A DNA stretch of 64,000 nucleotides from Faecalimonas sp. Lineage in GTDB: Bacteria > Bacillota > Clostridia > Lachnospirales > Lachnospiraceae. Of this stretch, positions 19,426-28,877 are shown piece after piece. The position numbers and the translations under genes were made by a program. The notes below the pieces were generated by a model. That model worked only from the letters and a program-made list of their open reading frames with translations. It searched no databases and was not told the DNA's origin. Position 1 is the stretch's first letter. Every line of letters starts with the position of its first letter. The stretch is from contig JARICA010000022.1 in NCBI GenBank assembly GCA_029264305.1, positions 62,001 to 126,000 of the forward strand, given 5' to 3'.

Positions 19426-19962
19426 ATGAATTTTATTATTAGCGGAAAAAACATTGAGGTAACACCAGGTTTAAAAGAAACCATCGAGCACAAACTCGGA
19501 AAATTAGAAAGATACTTCACTCCTGACACGGAAATTATTGTAACACTTAGTGTAGAGAAAGATCGTCAAAAAATTGAGGTTACTATTCCTGTTAAAAAAG
19601 ACATTATTCGCTCGGAGCAGGTAAGCAATGATATGTATGTATCCATTGATTTAGTAGAAGAAGTTATTGAAAGACAACTTCGAAAATACAAAAACAAATT
19701 AGTAGCAAGACATCAAGCAGGTGGAAATTTCAATCAATCTTTCTTTGAATCAGAAGATAACGCTTCAGAATCTGATGAAATTAAAATCGTTCGTACAAAA
19801 CGCTTCGGAATCAAACCGATGTTCCCTGAAGATGCTTGTATGCAAATGGATTTATTAGGACATAGTTTCTTCGTATTTAGCAATGCAGAAACAGAACAAG
19901 TAAACGTAGTTTATAAACGTAAGGATGGTTCATTTGGTTTAATCGAACCAGAATTTCAATAA
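19426..19962 (+). CDS. hpf: Long ribosome hibernation promoting factor
   Basis: Binds the 30S decoding region in slow growth and drives 100S ribosome dimer formation. The 178-residue product has the N-terminal S30AE domain (MNFIISGKNIEVTPGLKETI, KLERYF) of about 100 residues, a linker, and the C-terminal dimerisation domain (KRFGIKPMFPEDACMQMDLLGHSFFVF), which marks the long form that acts alone without RMF. The ATG at 19426 follows AAGGAG at 11 bases; an in-frame TTG at 19417 directly abuts the site and was rejected. It has its own promoter and terminator. Confidence 0.96.
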   Translation: MNFIISGKNIEVTPGLKETIEHKLGKLERYFTPDTEIIVTLSVEKDRQKIEVTIPVKKDIIRSEQVSNDMYVSIDLVEEVIERQLRKYKNKLVARHQAGGNFNQSFFESEDNASESDEIKIVRTKRFGIKPMFPEDACMQMDLLGHSFFVFSNAETEQVNVVYKRKDGSFGLIEPEFQ

Positions 19963-19980
19963 ATATCCCTTTCAAAGATA

Positions 19981-20007
19981 AAGAGCCTTCAACTGAGGCT
20001 CTTTTCT
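19981..20007 (+). terminator. hpf terminator (bidirectional with YigZ gene)
   Basis: AAGAGCCT/AGGCTCTT stem (19981-19988, 19996-20003) with a 7-base loop and following T run. Convergent genes on both sides. Confidence 0.85.
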
Positions 20008-20020
20008 TATTATTCTTTTC

Positions 20021-20677
20021 TTAATCCTGAAAAATAACCATTTCTCCATCTATTTTAGAGAAATAGCATTCCTCACCTTTTTCAATAAGTGCCTGTCCGT
20101 TTGTTCCTTCTACTATTTCTGCAATAAGATTCTTTTCATTTTCTTCTGGAACCAGAACGTTTAACACAACCTTATCCGTATAAATTGGTTCCAAAACAGT
20201 TATCCCACTTTGTCCTAAAATATATTGAATTTTCCCCAACCCCGTATAATCTGTTGTTATTTGCAGTTTACATCCATGCATTTTGGTTATAATTTTACTA
20301 ACTGCAATTCCTTCTTGTGTAGCCTTTGAATAAGCCCGAACAAGACCACCTGTACCTAAAAGCGTACCGCCAAAATACCTTGTAACAACAACTACTACAT
20401 TATGAATCTTTTCACCTAAAAGAACATCCAACATAGGTTTGCCTGCTGTACCACTAGGTTCTCCGTCATCACTGCATCGTTGTATTTCAAACCGCTCTCC
20501 TACTGTATATGCAAAACAATTATGAGTCGCACTCCAATGCTTTTTTCTCACTTGTTCAATAAATTCTAAGGCGTCCTCTTCTGTTTCAATTGGTTGCACA
20601 ATTGCAATAAATCTAGATTTTTTTTCTATGATTTCTGCCTCTCCACCTTTATATACCGTTTTATATTCTAATAACAT
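20021..20677 (-). CDS. YigZ/IMPACT family protein
   Basis: The 218-residue protein matches the YigZ family: an N-terminal IMPACT domain (KKSRFIAIV at about 20, HWSATHNCFAYTVG, RCSDDGEPSGTAGKPMLDVL at about 68-87, VVVVTRYFGGTLLGTGGLVRAYS) and a C-terminal DUF1949 ferredoxin-like domain. The GEPSGTAG and RYFGG motifs are diagnostic. The biochemical role is unresolved in bacteria. The ATG at 20677 sits 8 bases from AAGGTG; one two codons earlier is also possible. Single gene, convergent with hpf. Confidence 0.94.
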   Translation of the reverse strand: MLLEYKTVYKGGEAEIIEKKSRFIAIVQPIETEEDALEFIEQVRKKHWSATHNCFAYTVGERFEIQRCSDDGEPSGTAGKPMLDVLLGEKIHNVVVVVTRYFGGTLLGTGGLVRAYSKATQEGIAVSKIITKMHGCKLQITTDYTGLGKIQYILGQSGITVLEPIYTDKVVLNVLVPEENEKNLIAEIVEGTNGQALIEKGEECYFSKIDGEMVIFQD

Positions 20678-20786
20678 ATTCATTTCACCTTTTCTTACTT
20701 ATTTACTATTACTATAAAAGAAATTCTTATTATTCACAAGATTTTCTTAAGTTTTTCCTACTATTTATGAACTTTTTATTTTTCGC

Positions 20787-20815
20787 TTTATTTAAAATTG
20801 GTTATTTGTTATAAT
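20787..20815 (+). promoter_or_regulatory. Probable promoter of the penicillin-binding protein gene
   Basis: TTTATT, 17-base spacer, perfect TATAAT; the start codon is 26 bases downstream. The -35 box is weak. Confidence 0.5.
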
Positions 20816-20840
20816 ATCATAGTAAAAGGAGGCAAAACTC

Positions 20841-23381
20841 ATGAATTATGGAAAAAAGAACGCTTCAAAAAAGCAACGGGAAATTACTTCTAAATCGAAA
20901 ATGCAGAAAAAACGAATTTTTTCCCGCCTTTTTAAATCCGTTATACTTTGTATTCTACTCATTGGAATTGTCAGTATAATTGGTGCTGGTTTCTTTGTAA
21001 AGAAAACTATAGACAATGCACCTAACATATCCCCAGCAAATGTAAAACCTACCGGGTATACAACATTTGTTGTTGATAAAAATGGAAAAGAAATAGAAAA
21101 ATTTGTTTCTTCTGGTTCTAACCGTGTATACAAAACTTTTGATCAAATCCCAATTCATCTTCGTCATGCATTTATTGCCATTGAAGATTCTCGATTTTAT
21201 CAGCATAACGGCGTAGATTTAAAAGGAATTGTGCGTGCAGGAATTGTTGGATTAACCAGTGGAAATTTTTCTGAAGGTGCTAGTACAATTACACAACAAT
21301 TAATTAAAAATACTGTCTTTCCTGATTTTATGAATGAAGATAGTTTTTTTGAAAGTCTGGAACGTAAAATTCAAGAACAATATCTTGCTCTAGAAATAGA
21401 AAAGCAGATGGATAAAGATTTAATTCTAGAAAATTATATGAACACCATCAACTTAGGTCAGAACACCCTAGGTGTTCAAGCTGCTTCTAAGCGCTATTTC
21501 AATAAAGATGTTTCTCAACTAACGTTATCTGAATGTGCTACTATCGCTGGAATCACACAGAGTCCAAGTACATTTAACCCTGTGACAAACCCTAAAAAGA
21601 ATGAGCAGCGCCGCAAAAAAGTTTTAACTAAAATGATGGAACAGGAATTTATTACACAGGCTGAATATGATGAAGCATTAGCAGATGATGTATATGCTCG
21701 TATTCAAAATGTAAATACACAACTTGCAAGTTCAGATGTTGATTCTTATTTTATTGATGCCCTAGCAGATCAAGTAATTGAAGATTTACAACGAACAGAT
21801 GCTGGTTATCCTGGTTATTCTGAAGCACAAGCTATTAACGCATTATATAGTGGTGGATTAACTATTTACGCCACACAAGACTCTGCGATTCAAAAAATTG
21901 TTGACGAAGAAATGAATAATAATAGAAACTATCCTTCATCTGTATATACTGGTGTTGAATATGCATTAACTATCACTCGGAAAGATGGAACGCAAGAAAA
22001 CTATAGTTCAGGACATCTCAAAAGATTCGGAAAAGAACGATACAAAGATAAACAAGGGCTTCTCTTTTCTTCTCCTGAGAAAGCAAAGGCTCGTATAGAA
22101 GCATTTAAAGCATCTCTTGCACAAGAGGGCGATAAGTACGATGAGAAAATCCTCTTTTCTCCTCAACCTCAAGCTTCTGCAGTCATTCTAGATCAACACA
22201 CTGGAGAAGTAAAAGCTCTTGTCGGTGGACGCGGAAAAAAACAGTCAAATAGAAGTTTAAACCGTGCAACTGGTTCTTTAAGACAACCAGGTTCTGCTTT
22301 TAAAATTGTAGCTGTTTATGCTCCTGCACTAGATAGTGCTGGACAATCTTTAGGCACAGTAACAAAAGATGAGCCTTTTGAAAGAAACGGAAAATCTTAT
22401 AAAAATGCCTATCCTGGTTTTAAAGGCAATGTCACAATGAGAACGGCTATTCAGGATTCAATCAATATCAGTGCCTTAAAAACATTCGAGGAAATTACTC
22501 CTCAACTAGGATTTGAATACTTAGAAAAATTGGGGATTACAACATTAGTTAAATCAAAAAAAATTAATGGAAAAGTATATAGTGATTTACAACTTCCAAC
22601 AGCTCTTGGAGGTATCACAGATGGTGTTTCTAATCTCGAAATGACAGGCGCTTATGCCGCAATTGCTAACGGCGGTGTGTATAACTCTCCTATCTTTTAT
22701 ACAAAAATTTTAGATCATGAGGGGAATGTTCTTATTGACAATACATCTAAATCAAGAACGGCTTTACGTGAATCTACAGCATACCTTTTGACAAGTGCAA
22801 TGGAGGATGTTGTTAAACAAGGAACTGGTAAAGAGGCCGCCCTTCCAAATATGCCAGTTGCTGGAAAAACAGGTACAACAACTTCTCGCGTAGATATTTG
22901 GTTCTGTGGCTACACCCCTTATTACACTGGCTCCGTATGGGTCGGTTTTGATGATAACAAAGAACTTCCACATGGAAATTATAACCAAAAATTATGGAAA
23001 AGTATTATGGCAAGAATTCACAAAAGTCTTCCATATAAAGATTTTGAAATACCGAACACTGTAGCCAAACGAAAAGTTTGCTCTATTTCTGGAAAAGTAG
23101 CTTCTAGTTCTTGTCCATATCATATGGAATACATTGCACTAGATGGTGGTTCAGATAAAGTTTGTTCGAGTCATGCTGGATATTCAGGCTCTGTTGGTGG
23201 AATAACACATGAACCAAATAAACCAATCGAAAACAGTACGATTCCGAATGAAAATAACGCAAATCCAAATCCATCTGATAAAGATGATACGGATACTGAT
23301 GAAGACGATGAAAATACTAATAGTAATGATTCCGATGCAAATCAGAACACGGGGCAACCTGTTCCTCCAACTTTTCCATAA
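20841..23381 (+). CDS. Class A penicillin-binding protein (glycosyltransferase/transpeptidase)
   Basis: Bifunctional peptidoglycan synthase on the outer face of the membrane. Residues 1-30 are basic cytoplasmic, then one membrane helix at about 32-54. The GT51 domain carries the catalytic EDSRFYQHNGVD at about 115-126 and GASTITQQLIKN. The transpeptidase domain has SAFK (nucleophile Ser near 484), SIN near 539 and KTGTT near 676. The last ~75 residues are a low-complexity Asn/Asp/Ser/Pro tail. The start follows AAAGGAGGC. It belongs to the PBP1a/PonA group by layout. Confidence 0.97.
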   Translation: MNYGKKNASKKQREITSKSKMQKKRIFSRLFKSVILCILLIGIVSIIGAGFFVKKTIDNAPNISPANVKPTGYTTFVVDKNGKEIEKFVSSGSNRVYKTFDQIPIHLRHAFIAIEDSRFYQHNGVDLKGIVRAGIVGLTSGNFSEGASTITQQLIKNTVFPDFMNEDSFFESLERKIQEQYLALEIEKQMDKDLILENYMNTINLGQNTLGVQAASKRYFNKDVSQLTLSECATIAGITQSPSTFNPVTNPKKNEQRRKKVLTKMMEQEFITQAEYDEALADDVYARIQNVNTQLASSDVDSYFIDALADQVIEDLQRTDAGYPGYSEAQAINALYSGGLTIYATQDSAIQKIVDEEMNNNRNYPSSVYTGVEYALTITRKDGTQENYSSGHLKRFGKERYKDKQGLLFSSPEKAKARIEAFKASLAQEGDKYDEKILFSPQPQASAVILDQHTGEVKALVGGRGKKQSNRSLNRATGSLRQPGSAFKIVAVYAPALDSAGQSLGTVTKDEPFERNGKSYKNAYPGFKGNVTMRTAIQDSINISALKTFEEITPQLGFEYLEKLGITTLVKSKKINGKVYSDLQLPTALGGITDGVSNLEMTGAYAAIANGGVYNSPIFYTKILDHEGNVLIDNTSKSRTALRESTAYLLTSAMEDVVKQGTGKEAALPNMPVAGKTGTTTSRVDIWFCGYTPYYTGSVWVGFDDNKELPHGNYNQKLWKSIMARIHKSLPYKDFEIPNTVAKRKVCSISGKVASSSCPYHMEYIALDGGSDKVCSSHAGYSGSVGGITHEPNKPIENSTIPNENNANPNPSDKDDTDTDEDDENTNSNDSDANQNTGQPVPPTFP

Positions 23382-23387
23382 CGTAGA

Positions 23388-23425
23388 AGAGACCAAAGTG
23401 TTTTCAAACACTTTGGTCTCTAAAA
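23388..23425 (+). terminator. Strong terminator, PBP gene / glucokinase gene
   Basis: A 16-base perfect palindromic stem (23388-23403 with 23406-23421) around GACCAAAGTG, followed by AAAATTTTA. Convergent genes; it can act on both strands. Confidence 0.8.
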
Positions 23426-23436
23426 TTTTATTCAAA

Positions 23437-24369
23437 TTATTCTAAAATCAACTTTGCTGCACCATAAATTCCAGCATCATTTCCAAGTCGAGCTAATTCA
23501 AAACGACATTCTTTATTAGCGAATAACGCTCTTTCTCTAAATGATTCTGTAATGTAATCTAAAAGTATTGTCCCAGCTTTGGAAACTCCACCACCAATTA
23601 CAATCATTTCTGGATCTACTGCTGCCGCTAAATTTGCTAACGCATATCCTAAATATTTTCCAAATTCTCTTGCTATTTCAATTGCAACCGCATCCTTTGC
23701 TTTTACTGCATCAAACACTGTTTTTGCACTAATTTCTTCATTACGCAACACAGTTGCATCTTCATTTTTTTCAAGACGTTTTTTAGTCAATCTTACAATC
23801 CCTGTTGCAGATGCATATTGTTCTAAGCATCCTCTATTTCCACAACCACATTGTTCTGTTTCATCATAATTTACACAGACATGTCCTATTTCACCGCCTG
23901 CACCATGTCCACCTACTACCATGTGTCCGTTGGAAATAATTCCACCACCAACACCTGTACCAAGTGTTACCATAATCATATTTTTATGACCAAATCCGCC
24001 ACCTTTCCACATTTCGCCTAAAGCAGCTACGTTGGCATCATTTCCTACTTTTACTGGGATTCCTACTAATGTTTCTAATTCATGTTTTACTTCTTTGTAT
24101 CCCCAACCCAAATTGGCTGTTGCCTGTACAATTCCTTCATCTGTAACTGGTGCTGGAATTCCGACTCCTACACCTAAAATTGCTTCTTGATTCAACTTAT
24201 GTGCTTTCATTTTTTCCTGTATAGCAGCTGCTACATCTGGAAGGATCTTTTCCCCATGATTTTCTTTTCTTGTTTCAATTTCCCACTTTTCTACTAATGA
24301 ACCATCAAAATGGAATAATCCCATTTTAACTGTTGTTCCACCAATATCAACTCCAAAGCAATATCTCAT
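23437..24369 (-). CDS. glcK: ROK-family glucokinase
   Basis: ATP-dependent glucose phosphorylation or, less likely, a repressor-type ROK protein: no helix-turn-helix is present and the protein begins directly with VDIGGTTVKMG, the phosphate-binding loop. The 310 residues include the ROK signature with metal-binding Cys (EQCGCGNRGCLEQYAS, near 175-190) and the GTGVGGGI motif near 138. It lies 12 bases after hprK, so sugar entry and catabolite control share a transcript. Confidence 0.94.
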   Translation of the reverse strand: MRYCFGVDIGGTTVKMGLFHFDGSLVEKWEIETRKENHGEKILPDVAAAIQEKMKAHKLNQEAILGVGVGIPAPVTDEGIVQATANLGWGYKEVKHELETLVGIPVKVGNDANVAALGEMWKGGGFGHKNMIMVTLGTGVGGGIISNGHMVVGGHGAGGEIGHVCVNYDETEQCGCGNRGCLEQYASATGIVRLTKKRLEKNEDATVLRNEEISAKTVFDAVKAKDAVAIEIAREFGKYLGYALANLAAAVDPEMIVIGGGVSKAGTILLDYITESFRERALFANKECRFELARLGNDAGIYGAAKLILE

Positions 24370-24381
24370 TTCTTTTCTCTC

Positions 24382-25317
24382 CTATTTGTTTTGCGTTAAA
24401 TTTTCTTGTACTCTTCTATACAATTCCTGTGCTGCATTATATCCCATCTGTTTCTGTCTATGATTTACAGATGCAGATTCCACAATAATTGCAAGATTTC
24501 GTCCCGGACGAATTGGAATAGAATGACACACCACTTTATTGCCAAGAAATTCCGTATACTCTTCTTCTAAGCCAAGTCTATCGTATTCTTTTTCTTTATT
24601 CCAATCTTCCAAGGTTATAACAAGATCAATATTTTGTGTTTCTTTTACACTTTGCACACCAAAAAGCATCTTAACATCTACGATTCCAATACCTCGTAAT
24701 TCAATTAAATGTCTAGTAATATCTGGTGCTGTACCAACAAGTGTCTCATCACTGACTTTTCTAATCTCAACCACATCATCTGTTACAAGTCTATGACCTC
24801 TCTTGATTAATTCCAAAGCTGCTTCACTTTTCCCAATACCGCTTTCTCCCATAATCAATACGCCTACACCATACACATCAACCAAAACACCATGAATAGA
24901 AATACAAGGTGCAAGCTCTACATTCAACCAACGGATTGCTTCTGCCATAAATGCAGATGTTTTTTTATCTGTAGCAAATACTGGAATATTTTTTTCATTT
25001 GCTTTTTTCAACATCAATTCATCTGGATATACTTTTGTACTATATATCAAACATGGAATATCATACGATAATAATTGCTCGTATATAATTTCTTTTCTCT
25101 CCTCTGGCATCGTTTGTAAATAAGTATACTCTACATACCCTATTACTTGAATACGTTCTGAGTCAAAATGATCAAAAAAACCAGTCAACTGTAACGCAGG
25201 TCGATTAATATCTGGCACAGTAATTACTCTCTTCGTCATATCTATATCTGGTGTGAGATTTTCTAACTCCATTTTTTTTACTAGTTTTTCCAACTCAACA
25301 CTTCCAGCGCAACTCAT
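24382..25317 (-). CDS. hprK: HPr kinase/phosphorylase
   Basis: Phosphorylates and dephosphorylates HPr on Ser46 according to glycolytic state, controlling carbon catabolite repression with CcpA. The 311 residues have an N-terminal domain and a C-terminal P-loop domain with Walker A GESGIGKS at about 157-164 and the signature ELRGIGIVDVKMLFG near 205. I start at the ATG at 25317, after AGGAGGAGGAAATGT, giving MSCAGSVELEKLVKKM as in the family; a longer reading adds 29 unsupported residues and overlaps uvrC. Located between uvrC and glcK. Confidence 0.96.
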   Translation of the reverse strand: MSCAGSVELEKLVKKMELENLTPDIDMTKRVITVPDINRPALQLTGFFDHFDSERIQVIGYVEYTYLQTMPEERKEIIYEQLLSYDIPCLIYSTKVYPDELMLKKANEKNIPVFATDKKTSAFMAEAIRWLNVELAPCISIHGVLVDVYGVGVLIMGESGIGKSEAALELIKRGHRLVTDDVVEIRKVSDETLVGTAPDITRHLIELRGIGIVDVKMLFGVQSVKETQNIDLVITLEDWNKEKEYDRLGLEEEYTEFLGNKVVCHSIPIRPGRNLAIIVESASVNHRQKQMGYNAAQELYRRVQENLTQNK

Positions 25318-25360
25318 ACATTTCCTCCTCCTATTTAAAATACTCACTTTGTTTAGTATA

Positions 25361-27202
25361 TCATTTATGGAAAAAATTGTACACTTCCTGAGCAGATTTT
25401 TCATTCATCGATGGCAACTTTTTCAATTCTTCAACTGTTGCATTTTTTATTTTCTCTAAACTCAAAAAATGTTTCATTAAATCTTTTCTTCTCGCCGGCC
25501 CTATTCCATTTATATCATCTAAAATCGAATGAACTTGTCCTTGTCCACGTAATTTTCGATGAAATTCAATAGCAAACCTATGTGCTTCATCTTGAATACG
25601 CGTAATAAGACGAAAAGCCTCTGAATTTTTATCTATCGGTATTTCCACATTATGATAATACAACCCTCTTGTTCGATGATGATCATCTTTTACCATACCA
25701 CAAACTGCAATATGCAAATGCAGTTTTTCTAGAACACTACACGCAACATTTACCTGCCCTTTTCCACCATCCATCATAATCAAATCCGGAAATGATGTAA
25801 AACTTCCAAGTTCTTTTCCTTCTTTTTTTTCTTTTATACCATGCTCAAATCGTCTTGTCAAAACTTCTTCCATACTTGCATAATCGTCTATATTATGAAC
25901 ACCTTTTATTTTAAACTTCCGATAATCATTTCTCTTTGGTTTCCCATTTTCATATACAATCATAGAGCCAACCGAATTAAACCCGTTTGTATTCGAAATA
26001 TCAAACGCTTCTATTCGAAAAAGATTCGATAATCCAAGTAACTTTTCAATTTCTTTTATTGCACCAATTGTTTTTCTTTCTTCTTTTTTCAATCTTTCTT
26101 TATCTGTAGAAAGAACAACTTTTGCATTTTTTTCTGCTAAATCTACTAACTTCTTTTTCTGTCCTTTTTGGTGAATTGTAATATATACTTTGTGTCCTCT
26201 TTTTTGTGTAAGCCATTCTTCTAAAAGTTTACTGTCTTTCACTTCTTCTTGTATCATAATCTCGCGTGGAATGTATGGTGTTCCTGCATAAAACTGTTTA
26301 ATAAAATTCTCTAAAATTTCACTTTTCGTTTCTGCTTTATTCGTTTTCATATAAAAATGATCCCGTCCAATCAACCTTCCACTGCGAATGAAAAACACTT
26401 GTACAACTGCATCATCCTCTTCTACAGCAACCGCCAAAACATCTTTATCTTCTCCGTCACTATTTGTTATTTTCTGCTTCTGGGCAATTTGTCTTACACT
26501 ATTTAATAATTCTCTATACTCAATTGCTTTTTCAAAATTCAGTTCATCTGATGCTTGCTGCATCTTTTCCTCTAGTGTTTTTATAACCTTATCGTATTCG
26601 CCACCTAGAAATTTTAATGCCTGTTGTACTGACGTTCTATATTCTTCCTTCGAAATATAATCTTGACACGGTGCATAGCATTGTTTGATATGATAATTTA
26701 AACATGGTCGTTCCTTACCAATATCTTTAGGTAAATTTCTATTACAACTTCGTATATGATAAAGTTTACGAATCAAATCTATCGTATCCTTTACTGCACT
26801 TGCACTTGTATAAGGCCCAAAATATTTTGCTTTATCTCTCTTGATCTCTCGCGCAAACAAAATTCTTGGATACTCTTCTTCCACCGTTACTTTAATAAAT
26901 GGATATGTTTTATCATCCATTAACATTGTATTATATTTTGGTCTGTGTTCTTTAATTAAATTACACTCTAATACCAAAGCCTCTAATTCAGAATCTGTCA
27001 CAATATACTCAAAACGCGAAATATGCGTAACCATCTGCTCAATTTTAGCCCCCTTATTTCGACTACTTTGAAAATATTGTCTCACACGATTTTTTAAACT
27101 AATCGCCTTTCCAACATAAATAATATCATCTTTTTCATCGTGCATTAAATATACACCGGGTTTGCTTGGCAATTTTTTTAATTCTTCCTCTATATTAAAC
27201 AT
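25361..27202 (-). CDS. uvrC: UvrABC system protein C
   Basis: Makes the dual incision in nucleotide excision repair. The 613 residues contain the GIY-YIG-type N-terminal nuclease ([20 protein letters not shown] at about 14-33), a UVR domain near 205-240, the C-terminal RNase H-like endonuclease domain with [10 protein letters not shown] and [10 protein letters not shown], and a terminal HhH domain ([16 protein letters not shown]). Start follows AAAGGAAAAATGAA. uvrC-hprK adjacency is common in Clostridia. Confidence 0.98.
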   Translation of the reverse strand: MFNIEEELKKLPSKPGVYLMHDEKDDIIYVGKAISLKNRVRQYFQSSRNKGAKIEQMVTHISRFEYIVTDSELEALVLECNLIKEHRPKYNTMLMDDKTYPFIKVTVEEEYPRILFAREIKRDKAKYFGPYTSASAVKDTIDLIRKLYHIRSCNRNLPKDIGKERPCLNYHIKQCYAPCQDYISKEEYRTSVQQALKFLGGEYDKVIKTLEEKMQQASDELNFEKAIEYRELLNSVRQIAQKQKITNSDGEDKDVLAVAVEEDDAVVQVFFIRSGRLIGRDHFYMKTNKAETKSEILENFIKQFYAGTPYIPREIMIQEEVKDSKLLEEWLTQKRGHKVYITIHQKGQKKKLVDLAEKNAKVVLSTDKERLKKEERKTIGAIKEIEKLLGLSNLFRIEAFDISNTNGFNSVGSMIVYENGKPKRNDYRKFKIKGVHNIDDYASMEEVLTRRFEHGIKEKKEGKELGSFTSFPDLIMMDGGKGQVNVACSVLEKLHLHIAVCGMVKDDHHRTRGLYYHNVEIPIDKNSEAFRLITRIQDEAHRFAIEFHRKLRGQGQVHSILDDINGIGPARRKDLMKHFLSLEKIKNATVEELKKLPSMNEKSAQEVYNFFHK

Positions 27203-27248
27203 TTCATTTTTCCTTTCTACCCTTTATATTTTAACACATCTTATATAT

Positions 27249-27290
27249 GCAAAAAAGGCATATCCCGTAAAACAGGATATACCTTTTTAT
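27249..27290 (-). terminator. Terminator of the amino acid permease gene
   Basis: Arms 27252-27265 and 27275-27288; the single mismatch becomes a G-U pair in minus-strand RNA, which ends in TTTTTT. It separates the permease from uvrC. Confidence 0.8.
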
Positions 27291-27298
27291 TCATATTT

Positions 27299-28702
27299 CT
27301 ATTTATTTGATTTTTTTGCTAAAACAGGCATAATCGCACCTAATCCTAAAAGAACAAATGGTGTAAGAATATTTAATACAAGTTGGAATAAATCCTCTGA
27401 ATAAATTCCACCAACACAAGCGATTGCTGTGAAGATAAAGCACCATGCTCCAAAAATAATACCCACTGTTTTATTCTTTACAAATTTATATTCAGGAGCA
27501 AATTTTTCTCCTGCTTTTTTCAATGCAATATAAGCAACAAATACCCATAAGTAACGTAATGGCATACATACTGAATTTAATTTTACAAGCCATTTTACTA
27601 AAACGTCTACATTTTTAATACCAAATGCAGGAATAATAATTAAAATACTTACGATTACTGCCACTAATTTATGTCCATTAGTATATGCACCATGTTTATT
27701 TTGTTTAAACATTGATTTTGGAATATAGTTCTCATCAGAGTTTCCAAGTAACATACAAAGTGGTGCATCAATAGAAATAACCATAACAGAAAACTGTCCA
27801 AGAAATTGTGTAATGGCATATAAAATTACAAATAAGTTTCCTACATGGTAGTAATCTCCTAATTTTTGGAATGCATAATATGCACCATTTGTCATAAGGT
27901 CAGCAGGAATATGTTTAGAATCAAACATCATTCCCATTGAAATTGTTCCCAAAATAGCACATACAGAAACCATAATAGCCAAAGCAATCATACCTTTTGA
28001 AAAATCTTTTGCTGGATTTTCTGTCTTATTTACATATGGTGAGAATTTCTCACAACCACCTACTGCAAATACAAGAATTGATAAACCTGTAAAGAATTTC
28101 ATATCAAATGTTGGCATGAATGTTTTTAAAGACCAATCAATTTCTAATAATGGTGCATTTGTAATTGCTGGAGCAGCCATCATTAATACAATGTATAAAA
28201 TAGACATGATAAACATTGTTGTTCCAGCAAGTGTAGAAATTTTCTTTAACATAGAAACACCTTTAGATGCAAGATATAATGCTAAGAAAAAGATTGCAAG
28301 ACATAAAATTTGCATCACTGTTGTGTTCATTTGACTCGCTCTACTGTCTTGGAACAAAATCCAACTTGTTGCAATAACTGCTGAATTTGGTTTCTGTGAA
28401 ATATAAGGCATATGTACTACCCAATATGTCCAACCTGCATAGTAAGCAAGTCTCTTTCCCATAGTCGCTGAAATCCACGAACTTACACCACCATTCGCAT
28501 TTTTAAATGCAGAACCAAGTTCACCTACCATCAACGCATATGGTACAAAGTAAATACCAAATACAATTATCCAAGCAACGATTGCCTGTAGACCATTGTA
28601 TTCTGAGAATCCATTAATAACATTACCGAATCCCCATACACCACCAAACGCCATAAACGCAAGGCTGTACCACAGAATTTTTTTTTCGTTTTTTTGATTC
28701 AT
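27299..28702 (-). CDS. APC-superfamily amino acid permease
   Basis: A 467-residue transporter with about 12 predicted membrane helices. It opens with the APC motif MAFGGVWGFGNVINGFSEYN (unwound helix 1) and has the loop PYALMVGELGSAFKNANGGVSSWI. The nearest relatives by eye are glutamate:GABA antiporter-like or polyamine/arginine-type APC carriers; the substrate cannot be assigned. A single gene with its own terminator, and a 175-base upstream gap shared with the ftsH terminator. Confidence 0.85.
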   Translation of the reverse strand: MNQKNEKKILWYSLAFMAFGGVWGFGNVINGFSEYNGLQAIVAWIIVFGIYFVPYALMVGELGSAFKNANGGVSSWISATMGKRLAYYAGWTYWVVHMPYISQKPNSAVIATSWILFQDSRASQMNTTVMQILCLAIFFLALYLASKGVSMLKKISTLAGTTMFIMSILYIVLMMAAPAITNAPLLEIDWSLKTFMPTFDMKFFTGLSILVFAVGGCEKFSPYVNKTENPAKDFSKGMIALAIMVSVCAILGTISMGMMFDSKHIPADLMTNGAYYAFQKLGDYYHVGNLFVILYAITQFLGQFSVMVISIDAPLCMLLGNSDENYIPKSMFKQNKHGAYTNGHKLVAVIVSILIIIPAFGIKNVDVLVKWLVKLNSVCMPLRYLWVFVAYIALKKAGEKFAPEYKFVKNKTVGIIFGAWCFIFTAIACVGGIYSEDLFQLVLNILTPFVLLGLGAIMPVLAKKSNK

Positions 28703-28840
28703 AGTTTTTCTCCTTTTGTTTAATTACTATATTTATGGTATAACACTCCCCTTTATTTTGCAAGAAATATTTCATTTTTTCTTTATATATTTTTTATTTT
28801 TGCATTTTTTTATTCAACTTTAACAATACTCACTACAAAA

Positions 28841-28870
28841 AAAAGATTGCGAACATAGTCGCAATCTTTT
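28841..28870 (-). terminator. ftsH terminator
   Basis: AAAAGATTGCGA/TCGCAATCTTTT 12-bp perfect stem with a 6-base loop, followed on the minus strand by eight T. Confidence 0.9.
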
Positions 28871-28877
28871 GAGTTCT

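Noticed and set aside
25253..25459. Longer hprK reading that starts at 25404
   Set aside because: It would overlap uvrC, adds residues not seen in the family and lacks a ribosome binding site; 25317 has a strong one.
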